Below are positions 28,732 to 38,769 of a stretch of DNA of 64,000 bases, in pieces. Location of the stretch: the NCBI RefSeq assembly GCF_010731575.1, contig NZ_AP022617.1:3472001-3536000 (forward strand), read 5' to 3'. Source of the DNA: Mycolicibacterium monacense. GTDB lineage: Bacteria > Actinomycetota > Actinomycetes > Mycobacteriales > Mycobacteriaceae. The position numbers and the translations under genes were made by a program. The number at the start of each line of letters is the position of its first letter. The stretch's first letter is position 1. The notes under the pieces were generated by a model. The model made no database searches and had not been told where the DNA came from. It saw nothing but the letters and a program-made list of their open reading frames with translations.

Positions 28732-29505
28732 ATGCCTGAGGGCGACACCGTCTACCGCACCGCCACGGCGTTGCGCGAAGGCCTGGTCGGCAAGACACTG
28801 ACCCGCTGCGACGTTCGCGTGCCGCACTACGCCACCGTCGATCTCACCGGCCACGTCGTCGACGAAGTGCTCAGCCGCGGCAAACACCTGTTCATCCGCG
28901 TCGGCCCGGCCAGCATCCACTCCCACCTCAAAATGGAGGGCAGCTGGAAGGTTGTCCCGGCATCGCGGCCCAGCCGCGCCGGGTACCGCATCCGCATCAT
29001 CCTCGAAGCCGGCGAGGGTGAGCAGGCCGTGCAGGCCGCGGGCATCGACCTCGGCGTGCTCGAGATCCTCGAGCGTGACCACGACATGGAGACCGTCGCC
29101 CATCTCGGACCCGACCTCCTCGGCGACGACTGGGAGCCCCGAGTCGCGGCCCGGAACCTGAGCGCCGACCCGGATCGTCGACTGTCCGAGGCCCTGCTGG
29201 ACCAGCGCGTGATGGCCGGCGTCGGCAACGTCTACGCCAACGAACTGTGTTTCGTCGCCGGACACCTGCCGACCGCACCGGTGCGCGATCTCAAGGATCC
29301 GTTACGGATGGTGCAACGCGCGCGGGATATGTTGTGGCTGAACAGGTCCCGTTGGAATCGCACCACCACCGGCGACACCCGTCCCGGCCGCGACGTGTGG
29401 GTTTACGGCCGGGCCGGCAAACCGTGCCGCCGCTGCGGCACACCGATCCGTCGGGATGGCAACGGCGATCGTGTGTCGTACTGGTGCCCGCACTGTCAGC
29501 GCTGA
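28732..29505 (+). CDS. nei: Endonuclease VIII, DNA glycosylase Nei
   Basis: 257 residues of the Fpg/Nei family. It removes oxidised pyrimidines and cleaves the abasic strand. The catalytic Pro and Glu follow the start (MPEGDTVYR). The core lysine is in RGKHLFIRV and the helix-two-turn-helix in [15 protein letters not shown]. The C-terminal zinc finger is intact: C-x2-C in CRRCG and C-x2-C in CPHC. It corresponds to Rv3297, next to lhr as in M. tuberculosis, so the two repair genes form a conserved neighbourhood. Confidence 0.94.
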   Translation: MPEGDTVYRTATALREGLVGKTLTRCDVRVPHYATVDLTGHVVDEVLSRGKHLFIRVGPASIHSHLKMEGSWKVVPASRPSRAGYRIRIILEAGEGEQAVQAAGIDLGVLEILERDHDMETVAHLGPDLLGDDWEPRVAARNLSADPDRRLSEALLDQRVMAGVGNVYANELCFVAGHLPTAPVRDLKDPLRMVQRARDMLWLNRSRWNRTTTGDTRPGRDVWVYGRAGKPCRRCGTPIRRDGNGDRVSYWCPHCQR

Positions 29506-29587
29506 CCGCGCACGGGCGCCGACACGACGGTTTCTGATCGATTTCGGGGGGTTCGGCGCAACATCCGCAGCGTCGGCGCGGCAGTAA

Positions 29588-29601
29588 TTGCTTCAAAGCA
29601 A
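29588..29601. promoter_or_regulatory. Palindrome upstream of the nar operon, possible operator
   Basis: TTGCTT-CA-AAGCAA, perfect 6-bp arms, lies 54 bp before narK. It sits in an A/T-rich patch, unusual for this window. The regulator is unknown. Confidence 0.45.
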
Positions 29602-29654
29602 GAGTTTTCCGCAATTCCATGTGAGCGCCATCGTCGGATGGTTCCCTGGATCAC

Positions 29655-30875
29655 GTGAATACGGCCACCACGCCGGACACGGGCGCACGACCAGGGGTGA
29701 ATCTCGCCCTCGCCACGTGGGCTTCCGCAATCAACTTCTGGGCCTGGAACATGATCGGCCCATTGTCGACCACCTACGCCGGCGATCTGTCGTTGAGCAG
29801 CACCCAGGCTTCGATGCTGGTGGCCACGCCGATCCTGGTCGGGTCGCTGGGGCGGATCGTGGTCGGCTCACTGACCGACCGGTTCGGCGGACGGGTGATG
29901 TTCATCGCGATCTCGCTGGCGTCCATCATCCCGGTGCTCGCCGTCGGGGCCGCCGGGACGGCCGGGTCGTACCCACTGCTGCTGGTGTTCGGATTCTTCC
30001 TGGGCATCGCGGGCACCGTGTTCGCCGTCGGGATCCCGTTCGCCAACCACTGGTACGAGGCGTCTCGCCGCGGCTTCGCCACCGGTGTGTTCGGCATGGG
30101 CATGGTCGGCACCGCACTGTCGGCGTTCTTCACCCCGCGGTTCGTCAACTGGTTCGGGCTGTTCACCACCCATCTTGTCGTCGCGATCGCGCTCGCGCTC
30201 ACCGCGGTGCTCTGTCTGCTCGCCATGCGCGACTCCCCCCACTTCTCGCCGAACACCGACGCGGTGCTGCCGAAGCTCAAGGCGGCCGCCAAACTCGGTG
30301 TCACCTGGGAGATGTCGTTCCTCTACGCCGTCGTCTTCGGCGGGTTCGTCGCGTTCAGCAACTACCTGCCCACCTACATCAAGACCATCTACGGTTTCTC
30401 CGCGGTCGACGCCGGCGCGCGTACCGCCGGGTTCGCCCTGGCCGCCGTGCTGGCCAGGCCGCTGGGCGGCGCACTCGCCGATCGGATCCCGCCCAAGTAC
30501 GTCGTGCTGACGTCGTTCGCCGGCACCGCGGCGTTGGCGTTCGTCGCGGTGTTCCAGCCGCCGCCGGACCTGTGGTCGGCCGCCACGTTCATCACCCTGG
30601 CGGTGTTCCTCGGGGTCGGCACCGGCGGGGTGTTCGCGTGGGTGGCGCGCCGCTCACCGGCTCAGTCGGTGGGTTCGATCACCGGGATCGTCGCTGCCGC
30701 AGGCGGACTCGGCGGATACTTCCCGCCGCTGGTGATGGGCGGGACCTACGACGCGGTCGACAACGACTACACCGTCGGGCTGTTGCTGCTGGTGGCCACC
30801 GCGCTGATCGCGTTCGCCTACACCGCGCTGCGACTGCACGCCCACGAACCACAACCGAAGGGGACCCCGACGTGA
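29655..30875 (+). CDS. narK: Nitrate/nitrite MFS transporter, NarK type
   Basis: 406 residues with 12 predicted membrane helices. NNP-family signatures: the start of TM1 (LALATWASAINFWAWNMIGP), the MFS loop (GSLTDRFGGRVMF) and the nitrate-signature glycine stretch GIAGTVFAVGIPFANHWY, with a second GVGTGGVFAWVARR. It imports nitrate or exchanges it for nitrite. GTG start. Its stop overlaps the narG start by 4 bp (GTGA), so transport and reduction are translationally coupled. Confidence 0.92.
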   Translation: MNTATTPDTGARPGVNLALATWASAINFWAWNMIGPLSTTYAGDLSLSSTQASMLVATPILVGSLGRIVVGSLTDRFGGRVMFIAISLASIIPVLAVGAAGTAGSYPLLLVFGFFLGIAGTVFAVGIPFANHWYEASRRGFATGVFGMGMVGTALSAFFTPRFVNWFGLFTTHLVVAIALALTAVLCLLAMRDSPHFSPNTDAVLPKLKAAAKLGVTWEMSFLYAVVFGGFVAFSNYLPTYIKTIYGFSAVDAGARTAGFALAAVLARPLGGALADRIPPKYVVLTSFAGTAALAFVAVFQPPPDLWSAATFITLAVFLGVGTGGVFAWVARRSPAQSVGSITGIVAAAGGLGGYFPPLVMGGTYDAVDNDYTVGLLLLVATALIAFAYTALRLHAHEPQPKGTPT

Positions 30876-33800
30876 GCAACCCACCTCGCACCGGCGGTGT
30901 GGTCGAGGAACTGCTGGGGCGCAGCGGTCGGTTCTTCACCCCCGGTGAGATCTCCGACGACCTGCGGACCGTCACCCGCCGCGGCGGCCGGGAAGGCGAC
31001 GTGTTCTACCGGGACCGGTGGAGCCACGACAAGGTCGTCCGCTCCACCCACGGCGTCAACTGCACCGGGTCGTGCTCGTGGAAGATCTACGTCAAGGACG
31101 GGATCATCACCTGGGAGACCCAGCAGACCGACTATCCGACCGTCGGCCCGGACCGGCCCGAGTACGAGCCGCGGGGCTGCCCCCGGGGTGCGGCTTTCTC
31201 GTGGTACACCTACTCGCCGACGCGGGTGCGGTACCCCTACGCGCGCGGGCTGCTGGTCCAGATGTACCGCGAAGCCAAGGAACGCCTCGGCGATCCGGTG
31301 CTCGCCTGGGCCGACATCCAGTCCGATCCCGAACGGCGCCGCCGCTACCAGCGGGCCCGGGGTATGGGCGGATTGGTGCGGGTGAGCTGGGCCGAGGCGA
31401 CGGAGATGATCGCCGCCGCGCACGTGCACACCATCAAGACCTACGGCCCCGACCGGGTCGCCGGGTTCTCGCCGATCCCGGCCATGTCGATGGTGAGCCA
31501 CGCAGCCGGGTCGCGGTTCGTCGAGCTGATCGGCGGCGCGATGACCTCGTTCTACGACTGGTACGCCGATCTGCCGGTGGCCTCGCCGCAGGTGTTCGGC
31601 GACCAGACCGACGTCCCCGAATCCGGTGACTGGTGGGACGCGTCGTATCTGATGATGTGGGGCTCCAACGTCCCGGTCACCCGCACACCCGACGCCCACT
31701 GGATGGCGGAGGTGCGTTACCGCGGTACCAAGGTCGTCACGGTCAGCCCCGACTACGCCGACAACACCAAGTTCGCCGACGAATGGATGCCGTGCGCCGC
31801 GGGCACCGACGGCGCGTTGGCGATGGCGATGGGCCACGTCATCCTCGCGGAGTTCTTCGTCCGGCAGCGGGTGCCGTTCTTCGTCGACTACGTACGCCAG
31901 TACACCGACCTGCCGTTCCTGGTGAAGCTCGAGGACCGTGACGGCGCACTGGTTCCCGGCAAGATGCTCACCGCGGCGGACCTGGGCCACGAGGTGGAGA
32001 ACGCCGTGTTCAAACCGGTGCTGCTCGACGGGCGCACCGACGACGTCGCGGTCCCCCACGGTTCGCTCGGTTTCCGGTACGGAGACGACGGCGTCGGCAA
32101 GTGGAACCTCGACCTCGGCGAACTCTCGCCGGCACTCACCGTGGCCGCCGACGGCGCCGACACCGCCGCGATCGTCCTGCCGCGGTTCGACACCGTCGAC
32201 GGGCACGGCGCCACGCTGCAGCGCGGCGTGCCCGTGCGCCGGGTGGGCGAGCACCTGGTGTGCACCGTCTTCGACCTGATGCTGGCCCAGTACGGGGTGG
32301 CGCGCCCGGGGTTGCCGGGCGACTGGCCGGAAGGCTACGACGACGCCGAGCGTCCGTACACCCCGGCCTGGCAGGAGCCGATCACCGGGGTCTCGGCGAG
32401 CCAAGTCGTCCGCATCGCGCGTGAATTCGCCCGCAACGCCGAGGAATCCGGCGGTCGCTCGATGATCATCATGGGCGCCGGGATCTGCCAGTGGTTCCAC
32501 GGTGACGCCACCTACCGTGCGGTACTGTCGCTGTTGTTGCTCACCGGATCCATGGGACGCAACGGCGGTGGTTGGGCGCATTACGTGGGCCAGGAGAAGT
32601 GCCGGCCGGTGACCGGATGGGCGACCATGGCGATGGCCACCGACTGGTCCCGTCCGCCGCGGCAGATGCCCGGCACCTCGTACTGGTACGTGCACGCCGA
32701 CCAATGGCGCTACGACGGATACCGCGCCGACGCGCTGGCCAGCCCGACCGGCCGCGGCCGGTTCACCGACAAGCACACGATGGACGTGCTGGCCGCGGCG
32801 ACCGCGATGGGCTGGATGCCGTTCTACCCGCAGTTCGACCGGTCCAGCCTCGACGTCGCCGGCGAAGCGTCGGCCGCCGGCCGCGAGATCGGCGAGTACG
32901 TTGCCGACCAGTTGGCCTCCGGCGCTTTGAAACTGGCGGTCACCGACCCCGACGATCCGAAGAACTGGCCGCGGGTGCTCGACGTGTGGCGGGCCAACCT
33001 GCTGGGCTCGTCGAGCAAGGGCAACGAGTACTTCCTGCGGCATCTGCTGGGCACCGCGTCGAATCTGCAGGCGACGCCCACCCGGGAAGAACTGCGCCCC
33101 AACGACATCGGCTGGACCGACGACATCCCGGAGGGCAAGCTCGACCTGCTGATGTCGATCGACTTCCGGATGACCTCGACCACGCTGCTGTCGGATGTCG
33201 TGCTGCCCGCGGCGACCTGGTACGAGAAGGCGGACCTCAACACCACCGACATGCACCCCTACGTCCACGCGTTCACCGCCGCCATCGACCCCCCGTGGGA
33301 GACCCGGTCGGATTACGATGCGTTCGGCGCGATCGCCCGGACGTTCAGCGCGCTGGCCAAGACGCACCTGGGCACCCGCACCGACGTGGTCCTCGGCGCC
33401 CTGCAGCACGACACCCCCGGGGCGATGGCCTATCCCGGCGGCGTCGAGAACGACTGGCGGGTGACCGGGGCGAGACCGGTGCCCGGCAAGACCATGGGCC
33501 CGCTGGCGGTGGTCGAACGCGACTACGCCGCGATCGCCGACAAATGGGCCAGCCTCGGCCCGCTGGTGGAGCGGCTGGGGCTCACCACCAAGGGCATCAC
33601 CACCCGGCCGGAACCCGAATCCCGGGAACTGGCCGCGAAATTCGGGGTGCTGAAGACGGGGTCCGCCGCGGGCCGGCCGGCCATCACCACCGCCGAGCGG
33701 ATGGCCGACACGATCCTGGCGCTGTCGGGCACCACCAACGGCCGCCTCGCCGTCGAGGGTTTCCGCGAACTGGAGCGACGGACCGGTCGGCACCTCGCCC

Positions 33801-34555
33801 ACCTCGCCGAGGGCAGTGAGGAGCGCCGCATCACCTATGCCGACGCGCAGGCCCGTCCGGTGCCGGTGATCACCAGCCCGGAGTGGTCGGGCAGCGAAAC
33901 CGGCGGCAGGAGGTACGCCCCGTTCACCGTCAATGTCGAAGAACTCAAACCGTTCCACACGCTGACGGGGCGGATGCATTTCTATCTCGACCACGACTGG
34001 CTCGAGGAACTCGGCGAACAACTTCCCGTCTACCGTCCGCCGCTGGACATGGCCCGCCTGTTCGGCGAACCGGCCGTCGGCGACCACCGCGACGGCGTCG
34101 GGTTGACGGTGCGTTACCTCACCCCCCACTCGAAGTGGTCGATCCACTCGGAGTACCAGGACAACCTGCTGATGCTGTCGCTGTCACGGGGCGGCCCGAC
34201 GATGTGGATGAGCCCGCTCGACGCGGCGAAAATCGAGGTGCGCGACAACGACTGGGTCGAGGCCGTCAACCGCAACGGCGTACTGGTGTGCCGGGCGATC
34301 GTCTCCCACCGGATGCCCGAGGGTGTCGTGTTCGTCTACCACGCGCAGGAGCGCACCATCGACGTACCGCTGACCGAGACGACGGGCAGGCGCGGCGGAA
34401 TTCACAACTCGCTGACCCGGCTGCTCATCAAACCGAGCCACCTCGCGGGTGGCTACGCGCAGAACGCCTTCGCGTTCAACTACCTCGGGCCGACCGGCAA
34501 CCAACGCGACGAGGTGACTGTGGTGCGGCGGCGAAGCCAGGAGGTGGTGTTCTGA
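30872..34555 (+). CDS. narG: Respiratory nitrate reductase alpha subunit
   Basis: 1227 residues (E. coli NarG is 1247). Catalytic subunit with bis-MGD molybdenum and the FS0 cluster. The N-terminal His/Cys ligands are visible: THGVNCTGSCSWKIY and a later RGCPRGAAFS. The molybdenum aspartate lies in TSFYDWYADLP. It reduces nitrate with electrons from NarH, on the cytoplasmic side. GTG start, overlapping narK; 1-bp overlap with narH. It is probably exported only as far as the inner membrane face through NarI binding. Motifs intact throughout. Confidence 0.96.
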   Translation: MSNPPRTGGVVEELLGRSGRFFTPGEISDDLRTVTRRGGREGDVFYRDRWSHDKVVRSTHGVNCTGSCSWKIYVKDGIITWETQQTDYPTVGPDRPEYEPRGCPRGAAFSWYTYSPTRVRYPYARGLLVQMYREAKERLGDPVLAWADIQSDPERRRRYQRARGMGGLVRVSWAEATEMIAAAHVHTIKTYGPDRVAGFSPIPAMSMVSHAAGSRFVELIGGAMTSFYDWYADLPVASPQVFGDQTDVPESGDWWDASYLMMWGSNVPVTRTPDAHWMAEVRYRGTKVVTVSPDYADNTKFADEWMPCAAGTDGALAMAMGHVILAEFFVRQRVPFFVDYVRQYTDLPFLVKLEDRDGALVPGKMLTAADLGHEVENAVFKPVLLDGRTDDVAVPHGSLGFRYGDDGVGKWNLDLGELSPALTVAADGADTAAIVLPRFDTVDGHGATLQRGVPVRRVGEHLVCTVFDLMLAQYGVARPGLPGDWPEGYDDAERPYTPAWQEPITGVSASQVVRIAREFARNAEESGGRSMIIMGAGICQWFHGDATYRAVLSLLLLTGSMGRNGGGWAHYVGQEKCRPVTGWATMAMATDWSRPPRQMPGTSYWYVHADQWRYDGYRADALASPTGRGRFTDKHTMDVLAAATAMGWMPFYPQFDRSSLDVAGEASAAGREIGEYVADQLASGALKLAVTDPDDPKNWPRVLDVWRANLLGSSSKGNEYFLRHLLGTASNLQATPTREELRPNDIGWTDDIPEGKLDLLMSIDFRMTSTTLLSDVVLPAATWYEKADLNTTDMHPYVHAFTAAIDPPWETRSDYDAFGAIARTFSALAKTHLGTRTDVVLGALQHDTPGAMAYPGGVENDWRVTGARPVPGKTMGPLAVVERDYAAIADKWASLGPLVERLGLTTKGITTRPEPESRELAAKFGVLKTGSAAGRPAITTAERMADTILALSGTTNGRLAVEGFRELERRTGRHLAHLAEGSEERRITYADAQARPVPVITSPEWSGSETGGRRYAPFTVNVEELKPFHTLTGRMHFYLDHDWLEELGEQLPVYRPPLDMARLFGEPAVGDHRDGVGLTVRYLTPHSKWSIHSEYQDNLLMLSLSRGGPTMWMSPLDAAKIEVRDNDWVEAVNRNGVLVCRAIVSHRMPEGVVFVYHAQERTIDVPLTETTGRRGGIHNSLTRLLIKPSHLAGGYAQNAFAFNYLGPTGNQRDEVTVVRRRSQEVVF

Positions 34556-36210
34556 TGCGAGTCATGGCCCAGATGGCGATGGTGATGAACCTCGACAAGT
34601 GCATCGGGTGTCATACCTGCTCGGTCACCTGCAAGCAGGCGTGGACCAACCGGCCCGGAACCGAGTACGTGTGGTTCAACAACGTGGAAACCCGCCCGGG
34701 ACAGGGTTATCCGCGCACCTACGAGGATCAGGAGCGGTGGCGCGGCGGGTGGGTCCGCGACCGCAGGGGCCGGTTACGGTTGCGCGACGGCGGGCGGCTG
34801 AGCAAGCTGCTGCGGATCTTCGCCAACCCCAAGATGCCGAGTATCGACGACTACTACGAGCCGTGGACGTACGACTACGAGAACCTCACCTCGGCTCCGC
34901 TGGGCGACCAGATGCCGGTGGCGCCACCGCGCAGCCTGATCGGCGGTGAGCCGATGAAGATCTCGTGGTCGGCGAACTGGGACGACGACCTCGGCGGCTC
35001 CCCCGAGATCGTGCCCGGTGATCCGGTGCTGGCGAAGGTCAGCGAACAGGTCCGGCTGGAGTTCGAGCAGACCTTCATGTTCTTCCTGCCCCGCATCTGC
35101 GAGCACTGCCTCAACCCCTCGTGTATGGCGTCGTGTCCGTCGGGTGCGATCTACAAACGCAGCGAGGACGGCATCGTGCTCGTCGACCAGGACCGCTGCC
35201 GCGGCTGGCGGATGTGTGTGTCCGGATGCCCCTACAAGAAGATGTATTTCAACCACAAGACCGGCAAGGCCGAGAAGTGCACGCTGTGCTACCCACGCAT
35301 CGAGGTCGGGCTGCCCACCGTGTGTTCGGAGACCTGCGTCGGCCGGTTGCGTTATCTGGGTCTGGTGCTCTACGACGTCGACCGCGTGCTGGAGGCGGCA
35401 TCGGTGGAGAACGACGCCGACCTCTACGAGGCGCAGAAGGGTGTGCTGCTCGATCCGCACGACCCGGAGGTGGTCGCCGGGGCACGCGCCGAAGGGATCT
35501 CCGACGAATGGATCGAGGCGGCCCAGCGGTCGCCGATCTACGCGCTCATCCACACCTACCGGGTGGCGCTGCCGCTACACCCGGAATACCGCACCATGCC
35601 GATGGTCTGGTACATCCCGCCACTGTCGCCGATCGTCGACGCGGTCGCCCGCGACGGTCACGACGGCGAGGAACTGGGCAACCTGTTCGGTGCGCTGGAG
35701 GCGCTGCGCATCCCGATCGAATACCTCGCCGGGCTGTTCACCGCCGGGGACACCGCGGTCGTCGAGGACGTCCTGCGCCGGCTCGCGGCGATGCGCTCCT
35801 ACATGCGCGACATCAACCTCGGCCGCGAGACCCAGCCGCACATCCCCGAGTCGGTGGGTCTGACCGAAGAAGAGATGTACGACATGTACCGGCTGCTCGC
35901 GCTGGCGAAATACGATGAGCGGTACGTCATCCCGACGGCCTACGCGGCCGGCGCGATCCCGGGGGCCGAGGAGCCCGGCTGCTCGTTGTCGTTCGAGGGC
36001 GGACCGGGTATGTACGAATCCGGCCCGTTCGGTGAGGCCAGCGGCGGTCCGGTGGCGGTGGCCGTCGAGACGTTCCACGCGCTGCAGCACCGCCAGACCA
36101 GCGACGGGATGGCCGCCAACGCCGACCGTCCGTCACGGGTCAACCTGCTCAACTGGGACGGCCGTGGCACACCGCCGGGCATCTTCCCGGGCGACGGGGA
36201 CCGGCGATGA
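34555..36210 (+). CDS. narH: Respiratory nitrate reductase beta subunit
   Basis: 551 residues. Electron-transfer subunit with three [4Fe-4S] and one [3Fe-4S] clusters. Ferredoxin-type motifs: DKCIGCHTCSVTCKQAW near the N-terminus, RICEHCLNPSCMASCPSGA, and CRGWRMCVSGCPYKK, where Trp replaces one cysteine as expected for the [3Fe-4S] site, then CTLCYPRIEVGLP. The start ATG shares one base with the narG stop, with GAGGTGG upstream. Overlaps narJ by 4 bp. Confidence 0.96.
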   Translation: MRVMAQMAMVMNLDKCIGCHTCSVTCKQAWTNRPGTEYVWFNNVETRPGQGYPRTYEDQERWRGGWVRDRRGRLRLRDGGRLSKLLRIFANPKMPSIDDYYEPWTYDYENLTSAPLGDQMPVAPPRSLIGGEPMKISWSANWDDDLGGSPEIVPGDPVLAKVSEQVRLEFEQTFMFFLPRICEHCLNPSCMASCPSGAIYKRSEDGIVLVDQDRCRGWRMCVSGCPYKKMYFNHKTGKAEKCTLCYPRIEVGLPTVCSETCVGRLRYLGLVLYDVDRVLEAASVENDADLYEAQKGVLLDPHDPEVVAGARAEGISDEWIEAAQRSPIYALIHTYRVALPLHPEYRTMPMVWYIPPLSPIVDAVARDGHDGEELGNLFGALEALRIPIEYLAGLFTAGDTAVVEDVLRRLAAMRSYMRDINLGRETQPHIPESVGLTEEEMYDMYRLLALAKYDERYVIPTAYAAGAIPGAEEPGCSLSFEGGPGMYESGPFGEASGGPVAVAVETFHALQHRQTSDGMAANADRPSRVNLLNWDGRGTPPGIFPGDGDRR

Positions 36211-36860
36211 AGACCGCGAAGCTCTTCAAGCGGTCTGGGTGCGGACTCGAGGAGCGGCTCGTCTGGCAGTGCGCGTCACTGCTGCTGAGCTATCCCGACC
36301 ACAGCCGGTTCGACATCGCCGAACGACTGCTGGCGCATGTCGACGGCTCTGCGGCGGAGCGCCTTTCGCGCACGCTGGCGGCGCTGCGAGCGGTGGACTC
36401 ACTGCGGGCCGCGCAAGATTACGTCGCCACCTTCGACCTGCGCCGCCGCGCCACGATGTACCTGACGTATTGGACGGCCGGCGACACCCGCAACCGTGGT
36501 AACGCGATGCTGGCTTTCGCGCAGGTGTACCGCGCCGCCGGGACGACGCCGCCCGACGACGAGGCACCCGACCACCTGCCGGTGGTGCTGGAGTTCGCCG
36601 CCGTCGTGGCGCCCGAAGCCGGATTCCGGCTGCTCACCGATCACCGGGTGCCGATCGAGGTGCTGCACCGCGCGCTGCGCGAGGCGGATTCGCCGTACGC
36701 CGACACCGTCGTCGCCGTCCTCGCGACGCTGCCCGCCGCCACCGACACCGACGTGCTCCGGGCCCGGAAACTGGCCGCCGACGGACCACCCGCCGAAGCC
36801 GTTGGCCTGCAACCGTTCACACTGACCGTGCCACCGCGGCGCACCCAAGGAGGCAGCTGA
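36207..36860 (+). CDS. narJ: Nitrate reductase maturation chaperone
   Basis: 217 residues, all helical, of the TorD/NarJ family. It holds apo-NarGH until molybdenum cofactor is inserted, and is not part of the final enzyme. Family motif region: FDLRRRATMYLTYWTAGDTR, followed by DDEAPDHLPVVLEFAA. ATG overlaps the narH stop (ATGA). It is followed after 1 bp by narI. Confidence 0.93.
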   Translation: MKTAKLFKRSGCGLEERLVWQCASLLLSYPDHSRFDIAERLLAHVDGSAAERLSRTLAALRAVDSLRAAQDYVATFDLRRRATMYLTYWTAGDTRNRGNAMLAFAQVYRAAGTTPPDDEAPDHLPVVLEFAAVVAPEAGFRLLTDHRVPIEVLHRALREADSPYADTVVAVLATLPAATDTDVLRARKLAADGPPAEAVGLQPFTLTVPPRRTQGGS

Positions 36861-36861
36861 G

Positions 36862-37593
36862 ATGTCGGGTTGGGAGATCTTCTGGGATGTGGCCCCGTAC
36901 GTGACGCTGGCGGTCGTGGCGGTGGGGATCTGGTGGCGCTACCGCTATGACAAGTTCGGCTGGACCACCCGGTCGTCGCAACTCTACGAATCGCGGCTGC
37001 TGCGCATCGGCAGCCCGATGTTCCACTTCGGCATCCTGGTCGTCATCGTCGGCCACATCATCGGCCTGGTCATCCCCGAATCCTGGACCAGCGCGGTCGG
37101 TCTGAGTGACCACGCCTATCACGTGCAGGCGCTGGTGCTGGGCGCGATCGCCGGTGTCACCACGCTCACCGGTATCGCGCTGCTGGTGTTCCGGCGCCGC
37201 ACCACCGGACCGGTGTTCCTGGCCACCACCGTCAACGACAAGGTGATGTACCTGGTGCTGGTGATGGCCATCGTCGCGGGATTGGCCTGCACGCTCATCG
37301 GCGCGACCCCGGTGGGCGCCGAGCACGATTACCGTCAGACGGTGTCGCCGTGGTTCCGGTCGATCTGGATCCTGCAGCCGCGCGGCGATCTGATGGCTGC
37401 GGCGCCGCTGTGGTTCCACATCCACGTGATCATCGCGCTCGTGTTGTTCTGCCTGTGGCCGTTCACCCGGCTGGTGCACGTGTTCAGCGCACCGATCGGC
37501 TACCTCTTCCGGCCCTACATCGTCTACCGCAGCCGCGACGTCGCCGGCAAGGGTGAGCTGGTCGGCTCGCAGCCGCACCGCCGGGGCTGGTGA
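36862..37593 (+). CDS. narI: Respiratory nitrate reductase gamma subunit
   Basis: 243 residues with five membrane helices. Cytochrome b subunit that oxidises menaquinol and passes electrons to NarH. Haem histidines are visible in SPMFHFGILVVIVGHIIGL (two) and in LWFHIHVIIALVLF plus FTRLVHVFSAP in the last helices. End of the narKGHJI operon. A short GC hairpin follows, before the convergent desaturase gene. Confidence 0.94.
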   Translation: MSGWEIFWDVAPYVTLAVVAVGIWWRYRYDKFGWTTRSSQLYESRLLRIGSPMFHFGILVVIVGHIIGLVIPESWTSAVGLSDHAYHVQALVLGAIAGVTTLTGIALLVFRRRTTGPVFLATTVNDKVMYLVLVMAIVAGLACTLIGATPVGAEHDYRQTVSPWFRSIWILQPRGDLMAAAPLWFHIHVIIALVLFCLWPFTRLVHVFSAPIGYLFRPYIVYRSRDVAGKGELVGSQPHRRGW

Positions 37594-37597
37594 CTCC

Positions 37598-37614
37598 GAC
37601 CGCGAGACGCGGTC
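37598..37614. terminator. Short hairpin between narI and the desaturase gene
   Basis: GACCGCG-AGA-CGCGGTC, a 7-bp perfect stem with a 3-nt loop, in the 19-bp gap between convergent stops. No T-run, so terminator function is uncertain. Confidence 0.4.
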
Positions 37615-38755
37615 AGCTCGGCAGCGCCAGTCGCACGATCTTGCGGACCACGCTGGCGAACTGGCGCGGCAGCGGCCCGGAGTTGTACGGCAGCCCGTAG
37701 CGGCGGCAGATGTCACGCACCGCGGGTGCGAGTTCGGCGTGGCGGTGGGCCGGGATGTCGGGGAACAGGTGGTGCTCGATCTGGAACGACAGGTTCCCGC
37801 TCAGCAGGTGGAACAGCTTTGCCGAATCGGGGCGAGCGGAGCGACGGGGGAACAATCCGGTCAGGTTCGCCGATCCGAGCACCTGGCGGAAGTACCACTG
37901 GCCGCGTGATTCGGCCTTGGTCTCCTCGATCGAGAACTCCTGCACGTCTTCGGGGAAGTGACCGCAGAAGATGATCATGTACGACCACACGTTGCGCATC
38001 AGGTTCGCGGTCAGGTTACCGGTGAACACCCACGGCGCGAACGGTCCGGCCAGCAGCGGGAAGGCGACGTAGTCCTTGAGCGTCTGCCGCTTGGTCTTAC
38101 GCCAGATACCCTGCAGGATCTCGCGTTTGTCGGCGATGCTGATCTCACCGGCCCGGATGCGCTCGGTCTCCAGTTCGTGCAGTGCGACGCCGTACTGGAA
38201 CAGCACCATCAGCAGGAACGCGTAGACCGGGTTGCCCAGGAAGTACGGCTGCCACCGCTGGTTGTCGCTCATCCGCAGGATGCCGTAGCCGATGTCGCGG
38301 TCCATGCCGACGATGTTGGTGTAGGTGTGGTGCATGTAGTTGTGCGAATGCCGCCACTGGTCGCCCGGGCAGGCGTTGTCCCATTCGAACTTCTTGCTGG
38401 ACAACGCCGGGTCGCCGGTCCAGTCGTACTGGCCGTGCATGACGTTGTGGCCGATCTCCATGTTGTCGATGATCTTCGACAGGCCCAGCATCGCCGTGCC
38501 CGCGAGCCAGAACGGTGGGAAGATACCGCCGAAGAGCATGGCGCGGCCGCCGATTTCGAGTGTTCGCTGGGCCTTGATGACCTTGCGGATGTAGGTGGTG
38601 TCGCGTTCGCCGAGATCGGCGACCACCTGTTCGCGCAGCGCGTCGAGTTCACGGCCGAATGCCTCGACCTGTTCGGCGGACAGGCGCACGGTCTGGCCGG
38701 CGACGGTCTTCTCGACGCCCCGTTGCGGGGGTGCGGGGGTGATGGTGGAGGTCAT
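37613..38755 (-). CDS. Acyl-CoA delta-9 fatty acid desaturase, DesA3 type
   Basis: 380 residues, integral-membrane di-iron desaturase. Three histidine boxes: HNVMH, HSHNYMHH and QIEHHLFP. It makes oleoyl from stearoyl chains for membrane lipids and triglycerides. M. tuberculosis DesA3 (Rv3229c) uses Rv3230c as electron donor, and the same pair is found here (14-bp gap). ATG with GAAAGGAA upstream. Probably controlled by the divergent TetR gene. Confidence 0.93.
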   Translation of the reverse strand: MTSTITPAPPQRGVEKTVAGQTVRLSAEQVEAFGRELDALREQVVADLGERDTTYIRKVIKAQRTLEIGGRAMLFGGIFPPFWLAGTAMLGLSKIIDNMEIGHNVMHGQYDWTGDPALSSKKFEWDNACPGDQWRHSHNYMHHTYTNIVGMDRDIGYGILRMSDNQRWQPYFLGNPVYAFLLMVLFQYGVALHELETERIRAGEISIADKREILQGIWRKTKRQTLKDYVAFPLLAGPFAPWVFTGNLTANLMRNVWSYMIIFCGHFPEDVQEFSIEETKAESRGQWYFRQVLGSANLTGLFPRRSARPDSAKLFHLLSGNLSFQIEHHLFPDIPAHRHAELAPAVRDICRRYGLPYNSGPLPRQFASVVRKIVRLALPS

Positions 38756-38769
38756 GGCTGATTCCTTTC

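Noticed and set aside
29588..34555. Extending narG upstream to 29588 as one 1655-codon frame
   Set aside because: The upstream part is a shadow of narK; GTG 30872 overlaps the narK stop and begins the conserved NarG N-terminus.
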